Shown here one piece after another: positions 11,101 through 23,100 of a stretch of DNA of 64,000 bases (positions are counted from its first letter, which is position 1; every line of letters starts with the position of its first letter). The DNA is from Mermis nigrescens (taxonomy: Eukaryota > Nematoda > Enoplea > Mermithida > Mermithidae). The notes below the pieces were generated by a model that saw nothing but the letters and a program-made list of their open reading frames with translations, ran no database searches and was not told where the DNA came from. The translations under genes were made by a program, and so were the position numbers. The stretch is taken from assembly GCA_036768485.1 (NCBI GenBank), contig JAVLUZ010000511.1:324411-388410 (forward strand). The letters run 5' to 3'.

Positions 11101-14100
11101 AATCATCATTGCATACAAAAATATGCTCGATGGATTCAGGGCCCTACGCACTTTCGGGAGAAACAAGAATTAATAAGCACTGTCAAATATTCATAATCGA
11201 TGCAAATGTATATATATACCTACATACATAAACAATGAGCAAAATTTCGATACCTGCTTCATAAATTGAAACGGGGAAAAAGGAGCATTGCATGCAAGTT
11301 GATCATTTTTTATTATTCTATTCTTCCCTAATCTTAGACTGAAATTTGACAGCCAATCAGGAAGACATTTGCGATTTCCAATTAAATAGAATATTTAGAA
11401 TCTTCAATCACAAATCGAAATTATTTTTCAATTCTTCAATAAATAAAAATTAATCTCTGTCTCCAGAATTTTTACTCTACAGCTAGTTCCATTCTCGCAA
11501 GTGTTAATATGCAAAGAGGGACGGTTGAGCAGTCCTATTCTGAAAGCCAAATCAATCATTAGTGAGGCTAGCGAAAAAAAGAATAATTATTGCAAATCTG
11601 TTTGCTCACTGTATTCATGGCGGAATTTGCTACTCTCAATTTCACAATTTCGCCTACCATCGACTGAAGGCACAATGACAATAATACACTCTAAAAACAG
11701 AATGCGTATTTAAGGAAGGTCGCAACATTTGTTATGAAAAAGTAAATTCAATATGCATAACTATACTTAAATATGATGTATTTAGAAAGTCATGCATGGA
11801 CAAATGTATGAGCAAGTTCGTTAGAATATTGTTTAATATATTAAAATATATATTTAAATTTAAAAATTATTTTTTGAATACAGGTTTCACGTTTTCCCAT
11901 TTTTCAAGCATTTGGCTCCCTACTATGTCAACGTCTACAGCAGATTCTATAGGTATGAAATCTCACAAAAACCCCTTGGTGCTTTTTAGCTTTCTGTTTT
12001 AAGTTCTGAACACATTGGAAGGCAGAAATGTACAGCAAGGTCGATTCGCTTAGGTGACAGAGAAGATGGCAATTTCCTTGCTTCCCCAACACTGAAATCG
12101 AGTTTATCCCAACTTTTTATCCCGACGTATTTTTGAATTGAAACTTCTTTTACAATTAAAAAACTTGGTTTCTTCCTAGTATTTTTATCTTAAATTAAAA
12201 TTTTTATTTACAAGTCAAAAGCTTTCATGTGTAAACCTTAACCTTTCCTTCAACATGCCTTTTTATCACTAAGTCAGGTGCGAAATTCCAGAATTCATGA
12301 CAATCATACATTTAGTGTTAGTTTATATAGGTATGTGGATGTTTTACGCGAATCAAATGGAAAAAACGGACAGAATAGCCTGAAATGCACACGGTCAAAA
12401 GTTTTGAGAGGGGCGAACCAAGTTTACTTAGGGATTGACTGGTCATTTTTTATTTAATGTCAAATTGTTGATATGTACCTACTTAAATCGTTGTATTTTA
12501 ATCTTCGTGAATATATGTGTTTAAATTTCAATAAAAACAAATAACAACAAGGGTGATGGAATGACCTATAACATCAAATATATAGAAAATAATGGAAGAA
12601 AAGTATCTGGATGAATGAATGGAACAGTCTATTGCTTAAAAATGCGTAAATGTAATTTAAATAATTGCAAAGACGTCGTTTGGCGCTTTTTTCACGGTTC
12701 AAGCAATGTTTTGGTCCAAGCATGGCTTGATGGGGATACGCTTTTCAAAAGTCCTGGTAGGGGAATAACCCTGAAACCCCTCAGTCAGTGTGCATGTACG
12801 CGTGCATGTGTATGAGTGAAATTCACTTAAGTGGCGGTGTTTTTCGGCATTTTTGACTAATGAATAGCTAAAAACATTTGGCTATAATGTTTTGTAATTT
12901 TTTATATTTTGACAAAAAACTTAGAAATTCGTCGAGAAATTTCGAATAACTATTTTAGCTCAATTTTAGTCGTTTAACGCTTGAACAGAGCTGAAAATGA
13001 TTGATCTCGCTTAATATGCCTGAAGGTATGATCATCAGGAGGAAAAACACTGCCGTTCCTTCCCCCTATGTGTTTAATGTGTGTCGAGTATGTACACACA
13101 TAACTGTTAAATAATAATCAGAAGTTGTCTTCGTAGTCATATACAAGTCAATACTATAATTTTAATAAATCAAACGGTGTACGAAAAGTTAGCAGAATAA
13201 TAGGCATAGGTGGGCAGCACCGAAATTTTGGGAGTGCAAGATTTTTCAAAGGTCAAAAAATAGTCTTAAAAATGGTGGTATGGCTAAAAAACACTTTTTT
13301 TCAACGTTTCTCATCGAGCACTATCCCTTGGCGTCGAAAAATTGCGAAAAAACAAAAAATTCCAAAAATTGAATTCTGGGGTTGTTTCCGATTTCTGGGG
13401 GTATTTGGCCCTCAAAGGGGTGCAAACCCCGAACCTCCCCCACACCCACGTGTCGTAATAGGTCGTTTTACGTTTTAAAAGAAGCAGGAAGCCAAACTTC
13501 TATAATTAGTTTAAAAGTTTAATTTACGCTTCGACTTCAATTAACAACTAAAAAATTTGCACATCCTACAATTAAGAATCGAGGAAAATCTGTACATTGA
13601 CTAAGGATAGTAAAAACGATGAAAATGAATTATGACAATGACTACATGTACATATGTATGCGTGCGAAAACTTAATTTTCCAGGGAAATGCTCAGTATTC
13701 TCGTGTTGAAATGATTATACCGTTTACTATGTCAGCAACTTTATTTATATTGCTGCATAATGTACTTTTACTAAACTGATTACTTGTTCGCTATACAAGC
13801 TGATCCATCTCATTTGATCCCTTGCAATCAAATATTCAAACGAAAGACGAGGCAGCAAGAAATTTTCTACCTAAAAATATAAAAATAGCATTTAATTTCA
13901 TTGTGCGTAAAGAGAAACTCATTAAATACAACAGAGAAGATTTGGAGAAAAATGTCGGTCATTTACTGCATTATCTTACAAACAGAATATGCATTTTTTG
14001 TTATTTTCTGACAAAATTTTAACAAAAATGCTCTAGAACAGGAATTATTTCAAGTTTTGCATATTACATATTTTAAGCATTGAAATACTTTTGTCGTCCG

Positions 14101-17100
14101 TCTAATCTAGCTGTAGATAAAGCAACTAAACAAAATAACACATCGAAATCCTGGTTAAGAGTAGACGGCCATTTATAGACTGACAATCATTTATTTTGAA
14201 GCAAAAAATGGCAAGGAAGCCTGAGAGACCTAAACATATTTTTTGATCCAATGATCAAGATGAGGTAAAGAATTTCTGCTTTTTTAGGGTATATGGATGG
14301 CCAAGTTTAGGTGGAGATACCGCATTCCTCCTATTAAAACGAAAATTTAATAATGCTTACTGTTCACATATATTCCATATTGCACGCACTCAGTCTGATT
14401 TCGTTTTTGAATACGCATATGAAAATAGCAAAAATTCACTATGCTTATTAAATCCTGATCGCTGGAATTATTCATGTGATACTATAATTATTTTAAATCT
14501 TTCGTTTGCCTTTTAGATTTTAGCAATAATATGCAAGCAATAGATAATAAAAAGAGTCGCAGAAAAATTCCTTAAAAAGTCTTTCATAGAAATACATGAG
14601 TGACTTTTGAACGTACATACACATAAATAAAAAATTGGCATTGTTAGAAATAAAATTCATCAGAAACAGTCAAGTCAAGTAGTACTGTACCGTATGTACA
14701 TTAGTCATAAGCAACAACTTTTGAACTTACTCCTCTACTTGTCAGCTTCCAACATCTCATTCTCTTAACCTTGAAGGCCGATTCCAGATATGACTAAATA
14801 ACGTTGTACAACACGATAACAAAAATATTTTTTTCAAACTCTGATTGAGTTCTCTAATTACAAAATAATATAAATACTTGCTTAATCAAAATACAGAAAA
14901 AATATTGATTAAGAAATTGACTAAAATATAACGATAGGTAATAGAAATAGAAAAAATGAATCAGATAGTATAGCACGCGTAAAAAACAAGAAAAGGCAGT
15001 TTAAAGCGCTGAAACCATACCGAGTCGGAGGATTTATACAAAATAATCAATAAGCCATTGCCAAATGCTAAATGGACGTTGCTGTTAGGTTGAGGATAAT
15101 CGCAAATGCAATCTTCGTAATACAAAAAGCCGTAGCGCGGTTGAATTTGACATAATCGAATAACCTATTGATGCGAATGAAAAGTAAATGGTTGCACCAT
15201 TGTACGCAAAATATAAGAAACATCATTTTGAAAAGGAGTCAATAGTAATACTGAGAATTCGTCAATTGACTAAACTAACAAATTTTTTCTGATAACTTTC
15301 TCTTTTATTAGGAGCCCTAAAATTTCCAGAAATTTCACGAACAGATATATACCTATGTACCTACTATCATACATTCCCACGGTAAGTATTAGCCTCCCCC
15401 TCCCCCAGCATCCAAAACTCAAGTCAATGTCGCACTATTTTTGACTAAAAACTCGATTTTCCCGAAAAACGGGGAGTGGAGAATTTCTGACTTGGAGGCC
15501 TGGGTGGACTAACCGACCTTGGTCGGAGGATTCCCTATTTCCCCTGATACTTGTATGCATAAGACGGTATAGCCTTAGTCATATAATTATTCCACATTTA
15601 GCTCCTGTAATTGGGATAAAAATGAAACTGGATAAACAGGCACGTAGCTGGCTGTTCTATTTTGGGGGACCAACACCAATTTTTGGGGGGACTACATAAG
15701 CCCAAAAGAAGCCATAAATAGCACAAAATAACGTTTCAAAAGTCCCATTTTCCCGATTTTTCTGAATTTTGGGGGGGATCCGACCCCCTCTCCCCCATTC
15801 CCCCAAGAGATACATGCCTGTGGATGAAAAGTTCTATTCATAATTTGGAACAATACGCCGATTCGAAAGATTGACGAAATTCAAAATCAAAATCAATTGA
15901 CGCATCATAGGATCCTCAAATTTAAAGTCAGTAAAAGCTCAAAATAGATTGGAACGAACGATTTTTCAACGGCAACAACTATGTATGCATTTGAGATTAG
16001 CTGCATTTAAAAGGGATTTTAACAGGTACATAGAGCTGCAGCTTACGATCCGCCTAATGCTTTCTGGTTTGAACATAATAGGATAAAGGCTACGAGTATA
16101 TTCCAATTTACTAGTAAGTAGCTGATAAATTGAAAAAATTGGTTATAATTGCTAAAAATACAAGTTGACTAAATATTAATAAACTAATCATGCATTTATG
16201 TTTGAATAATACTAATTATAATACTATATAATACTAATCAAGTATATATTTTTCCCGATGCACAATATATGACAATTTTTTTGGTATTCGGCAGATTTCT
16301 CCCGATGTACAGACTTTTCGGGACCGTCTTTGTACATGTACAATGATTTTTGGGAAGACAAAAACTGTAATGAGGTGTAAAACTCCCGAAATTTTTCGGC
16401 GCTTCGCGCCGAAATTAGTAATTATTCTTTCTACATATGTATATGTCTTTAAAATGACAAAATTTGCATTTAAAAAGGAAAATGTCAAACTTTTTCGGCG
16501 CTTCGCGCTGTTTTGAGAAACTCTTCAGTATTTTTAGTCGTTAGAAGCCCATAAATTGACTAAAATACACTAATAAAGGTTGAAAACCCTGTTTAACCAC
16601 ACTGAAAGCGCTATTGTACCATATAATAGTACTCAAAAATTTCCAAAAATGTACTTTGTACATCTTTGTACAAAATGTACAAAGACTTTTGGAGACCGTT
16701 GTACAAAAAAACACTGATTTGCATTAGATACGTATAATTCAAACAATTGATAGGAACAAATTGAAAAATAACAAGCTAAATTGCGATTTTCTGCTGATTC
16801 GTTAACAATTGAAAAATTTTGAATTCAGGAAGCAAAGCGTACATTTGCTTACATCTTTGTACGAGTTTCCTTCTCGAAGTCGTGCTAATTTTCCGAGAAA
16901 TTCATCACCAGGCGGTGACCACCTGTTATTTGCATTTGCTTGGAAGAATAATCTGAAGAGAAATCAAATGGCATGTACCAGAGGAAGCGCAGAAATGTAT
17001 TTTCAACTTACGATTTTTTCCAAGTGTCAACATCCGCAATGGTCTGAATGAAAAACGTTTGAACTTTATTTTGCTTAATCGGCCCTGATTATGGTTAAAA

Positions 17101-20100
17101 AATATATCGGACTTTAAATAGTTATTAATGAATAAATAAGTGTAATCATATGATTATGAATGATTATGAACAAATACTATCATTACAAAAGTTATCAGAA
17201 TTATTATTATACTCAATTTTAGCCGATTATTGCATGCTCTAAAATTTGTTTCAAGTTTCTGATAATTCGAAAAAAGATTCAAGCTTCACTTGTCATCCAC
17301 AATAGCAAAGTTCTTTCGTCAGTAAAAAATATCACCGCATCGGTCATCTCCTCTTGCATGCAGAATGCATGGGTGATTTTTTAACTCCCGAATTTACTGC
17401 TTTTTTAAGAAGCCACGAACACATATGTAACAGAGGGAGGATGTGGGATCCCCCATGTAAAGTTGGTTGTCCCCCATTCCCCACAGCCAAAAATTTTTGA
17501 CTCTCCCACCCATTTTCGGAAAAATGAATTTGGCCGTTTTTGAGTGTTTTGGGTCGTTTGGGTAGTTTTTCGTCAAGAATTGGAAATCGTTTACCCCCCC
17601 TCCTCAACTCCCCTAAAAATGGTCGAAGTCCCCCCATCCGAAATTTCGAGCCTTCACACGTGCGAAAACGAATATTACGTACATGATAAAACAAATCTAA
17701 AGACTATTTACAAAATGCTGTGAAAGCAATAACTATGCTGGTATTGGTATCTTCAGTGCACCGGATGATAATTTATGAGCATATACAATTATGATTTAAA
17801 GTGATTAGGTTAATACATCAGCATTGATTAAATTCTGAAATAGTTCATGAATAAATTGGCTTAATAAATTGGCTTACCTGCGCGTAGAGAACCTTTAGAG
17901 AAGAAGGGTATTCCAGCAACACTTCGTCGTTATCAATGTCCCAGTAGCTGGAAAAATGTGCAATAGTATGTGAATCAAATGTCTTTAATTTCATTTGAAC
18001 ACAGCGTTTAATAGATGACTACAGGCGATGGATAGCAATTTTAAACGATATTCATCTAAATCCAAAACAAAAATAAAAAGTTTATTGATTTATGAAAAAC
18101 TAAAATAAATCATTTCCGTTTACGTACATTGCGGAAGTGAAATAGAATAAATTTTTGACCAGAAATCTACGAAATTATACTGTCACATGTTGTTTGACAC
18201 TTTTTCATTTTTCGAGCAATGGGTTTGGTCCAAAACGGCCTGACGGATATCCTGATAGGGGGTGCCTCTCCATACCATACCATACCTGGGCGTAAGGGTT
18301 TGGGGGTATGCAACCCCCAGAAACCGAAATATCCCCACAGAATTCAATTTTTGAAATTTTTATCTTTTTCCGCAATTTTTAGATTCCAACGGATAGTGCT
18401 CAATGAGAAACGTTGAAAAATTGTGTTTTTTCGCCACGGCGCCCACCTTATGCTCCATACCCTCAGTGTGCATGTGCAATCGTATCATAAAATCTACTTT
18501 TTCCTCAGTACGAGCTTCAGCAACTTCTTCGGATTCGACTGTTGAGCCGTGTAAAATGATATGGAAGGGCATTCGGCGTCTTGCAACCACCTTGTGACTA
18601 AATCATTAATTATGTACGCGATTCATAAGATTGTAGAAACACCAAACGTAAAGAAATGTATAATTTACTTTTTATGGAATATGTATCGCTTTTAGCGACA
18701 ATAAATAAACTGAAATATTTGGTCAAATGCGACGGAATAGAGAGGCATTCACAAAGGCGCTGAAAATACATACTAACAATATGTACACACACAGCCGTAC
18801 ATGCAACGGCTCGAAATTTTGGTTGGGGATCTCCGGCCATTTTTTAGGGAGGGGTGAACGACTTCCAATTTTTGGCCAAAAACAGCCTAAAGACAACTCA
18901 AAACAGCCAAAAAATTCAAGTTTTTCTAAAAATCGAGGGGTAAAAAATTTACCGGCTTTGGGGGATGGAGAGGACGACCAACTTTCGGTGGGAAAGCCCC
19001 CATCCCTTCTGTTACATACATATGTACGCAGCACATAAAGGCATATACGTTTATGCACTAATGAAAGTGATAGAGGGATCGTGCATCGACACTCAATCTA
19101 CAATATTCGAGGGAAAGCTGAGAATCGACTTTGTGCCATTGATTTTTGAATTTTCCTAGACTTTTAGCTTTTTTAATTTTCTGATCTTGAATTCTTGATT
19201 GTTTTGAAGCCTGAGTGATTTAATTTCCAAGTAGAAAAACCAGCCTTATCTCCAGTATCTGATCAAACGGTAAGCGCTTTTCAATCGATAATTAAAAATC
19301 GGAATATTCATTTTTGCCACTTAACCATAGTAGCTGCTTCCGTATGCTGACGTATAAAAAAGCTAATCAAAGTAAAAAGAAGTCGAATTAAAAAGGATCA
19401 AAAAGATGCTTACAATTCACGCATATTGGAAAAAGGTATCTTGTGAAAGATCAGTGACCGTCCTAAACCCCTTTAGATTTTTCTTCATTAAATTCGCGTG
19501 GTCCTATAAAGAAATTCCATGTTGTGCGGCCATTTTGCGCACAATTTATGATTCAACCTGCAACTACACAGCACACAAGAAGTCTGTCCAATACCTCTAT
19601 AATAAGGCTCGAACTTTCGCCAGGTGTACAATGAACAAGCGTTTTGGTCCCATCTAACATATATACAAGTAAATGTGTATCGACTTCGTCGGAATGTTCA
19701 GCTAAATAGCTATCCTTAAAAGTTCCATATTGCAATCACACATGCACACTAGGGGAAGAGTATGGGGAATAATCCCAGCACAACTTTTGAAAGGCATACC
19801 AGACAAGTATCTCTGGGGGGAATGGGGGGTATGGACCCCCCCCAAAAAAAAACTCAGAAAAATCGGAAAAATAGGACTTTTTACACGTTATTGTGTGCTA
19901 TTTTTCGCTTTTTTGGGCTTAGTCCCTCCAAAAAAATTGGTCTTGGTCCCCCAGAATAGGACGGCCAGCTGCGTGCCTAAGGCGTACTCCCATCGGGCCA
20001 TTAGCAGACTATGAACTATTGTTGGAATTATAAAAGAGCGCCTAACGATACCCAGCAGTGTAATCTGAAGTATTTTCCGAGTAGTACTCTGTTCACTCAT

Positions 20101-23100
20101 TCATTCCGACACTTTTTGTCCATTATTTTGTGCATATTTGACACTCCAAGTCATTCCATCATTCCTGACTAAAATATGACGAATTAAATCATTTTTATGG
20201 GTTTTGACGGGGGGCGTAGGGAACGACAAAAATATTTCAAAAATCAATGTAAACTCACGATTTTAACGCCATAAATAGCCATAAAAATTAATCGTTTACC
20301 CCCCCAAGAAAACTCGGTTTACCTCCCTTCCAGAACTTTTTACCAAGTGCATCTATGATTACAATGGAGTAAATTTAAAGCAATGTGTTTATTTTTTGTT
20401 GATAAAAGTGTCATAAAGACTGTCAGTCTGTCATAATAGGCTAAAAATTGGTTTTTACACGTTCTTATCGCACAAAAGCATTTTTAGACCATTTCGACCA
20501 TTTTCTCATTTGAATTTAAAGAAGCATGGCACTAAATTATCTCGTCTCGAATTCCGAGATTCTTCCTTTAAACCCTGATCACCCTGATCTAGTACGTCGA
20601 AACGATATTTAATTCATATTAGAATAAACAATAAATTCGCTTTAACCAAAAGAAAAATTAGGTTGGTGATAGGAACTATACATTTATTTAAAAAATAAAT
20701 CCAGTCAAGTTAAGTGTATGATGCAGTTGCAAGCAAAAATATTAATACGAAATTCAGAAAATTTTTAATTAACGATCACTAGAAGTCCAAAATTCGAAGG
20801 CAAAAAAATTTATGTAAATTAAAAATTTACAAAAAAATGTAAATTTACTCACCTACCATCTGAAAAACATCAGTTACCGCACAGCAACTTTTTCAAACGT
20901 GAGCTCACAACTAACTAAGAAATACTATGGCACACCGACAAAAGTCGGCTGTCTTCTTCAATATCAAATTAAGATCGATATATTATCTTACAACCTACAA
21001 ACCCGATTCTGTGCAAAACTTACTCCTCGTATGCATATATGAAATGTGCATATAGCATAGAAATTCTAGGGGTCAGCCCCGTTTAAAAAAAATGTGCCGT
21101 TTTGGGCTAAAAAGAATACAAAGGTACACATTTTTCGACGTTTAGAACAACGCTCAAACTTTCTAGAACATAAAAAATTTTAAACAATTCTAGTAAATTA
21201 AACTAAATATGATCAATAAATGAGTATATGACTCAAAGCGCCGGAACTTTGACACCTTTGAGCTAAAACGCTCAAAACAACACATTTTACGACTTTTCGG
21301 AAGATCGACAACTCTGGGTGGGGTCGTAGCCTTTGCGCAGGGGGTTTGGTATTCTGGGAGGTCTATCTAAACCCCGTTAAAGCCCCAAAGAACACGTTTG
21401 CCCTATAACCCTTTGACGCTTTTTTCAGATATAACTGGAAGATCAATTATGATCCTACTGCACTAGAAATGATCAGCAGAACACTTTAAAAAAATTAAAT
21501 TAACATAAAACACAAGCGTGAAGTTCATGACATGCAGTACTTATGGACATCGACTAATGCAAACGAGGAATTTTAAAAAAATGGAAGAAACGCTGAAAAA
21601 GAATATGTTACAAATTCATTCCGGATTCAATAGCCATTGTACACAAAGTTAACTTACCCTCTGAGCTTCTCGTAAGAAGTTAGTCAAAACGAGACTGTTA
21701 GCTATTTCCGGATGCTGACAAACTAGAACAAAAACAAGCAGTCTTCATAGCGGGTTAATAATGCTAAAAAAAGGTTGACGCATCAAATTGAACAAAACAA
21801 CGTAATGCTTCCATACAGACTGTCTGACTGATCTTCTGAATCAAAATTTTCAGCAAAGTGAATGCGCTTTCAAAACATAACCAGCTAGATTAAAATACAA
21901 ATTTTTCAAGATAGGTGTCCTTAGGACGAACCCCATAGTCAGAAATGTGCATAAATGTGCAAATGTCATCCCAATCATAGGTGCGCAAGGACAAACTTCC
22001 AGAAAGGGAAAAAATCAAAAAGTTGGAGATAGCTAAGTGCCTCGTAAAAAACGATTCGACGGCGAAAAAACCATAATATTGCTTTAAAAGCATAGTTCTC
22101 GAGCATTTGTGGCAAATATATAGCCTTTTTTAACTCACAAACCTAGCTAAATAGCTTTTTTGGACTAAAAAATAGATATTTAGTCTTCTTCAAAGCGAAG
22201 AATATAGCTATAAATACTTTTGAGACTGAAGAAACGACTTATTAGCATTTTTAAACTCACGCGGTACGGTATGTTTGTCGAGTTCAAAAAAGGTTATATA
22301 GCTAATTTTCTGGGCACAAAAAAGCTATGTATGAAGTAAATTTTTTCGGCCGAAATGGCTTTATAGCTATCAGTATGTATTCTAAAGCGCAAGGGAAATG
22401 AGACCCCCTCTCACCCCTCCCCATGCCCAGATATAATCCCAATCCAAAAGGTTTAAATCTTTGAAGTTTCAACAATTAACCCAATTCTTTTCAGGTAACA
22501 AATAACTTGCTTTTTTTAAGCTTTCTATAGCGATTTTGGCATTTTTGATCAAAAATACAGACAAGTGTCGTTCCCTCTCCCTGGAAATAGTCGGCAAAAC
22601 CCATCCAAATGTCCGAGCTGTTTGTTACAGTATTGTTTAGAATCCCCGATGTCACATAAATTAACTACATGCATAGAGGTGAGACTTCTACACTATTTGA
22701 TCAAAAAATTAACAAATTCAATTTAAAGGCACGAAATTCAAACTATAATTTCACGTTTTAACGTTAAAATTTTCCGACAAACAAGAATGGAATCACTGGG
22801 CAAATCTGTTTTTACATTCTTTCTTGAGATCTGCAAATGAACGCATATATTCACTCTCTTGTAATAAGGGAAATGTCACACATGCAGGCTGGGGGGTTAT
22901 ATAAGGGCGTTGTTTCCTGAGGTCGAAAGTCTAGAGGTGTGGGGGGATAAATTACAAAATTCGGGACCACTAAATTTAAACTTTCAGCCTTTTTTGCAAG
23001 TCAAATATGAAAAATGAATAAAACATCCTATATACAATTTTTAATGAGGAAAACTGCATGTTTTAGTACTTTTTATCCGATTCCGACTCGTTTCTTCACT

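Noticed and set aside
11890..11955. Minus-strand frame with LEKWENVKP between AG and GT
   Set aside because: The phase does not fit between exons 12 and 13 and the residues do not match SNX17.
12040..12100. Candidate SNX17 exon on the minus strand with a CW start and a KRIDLAVHF word
   Set aside because: It lies after exon 12 in gene order, but would encode sequence that belongs before it; exons 11 (RMRCW) and 12 (FEYL) already cover this part in phase.
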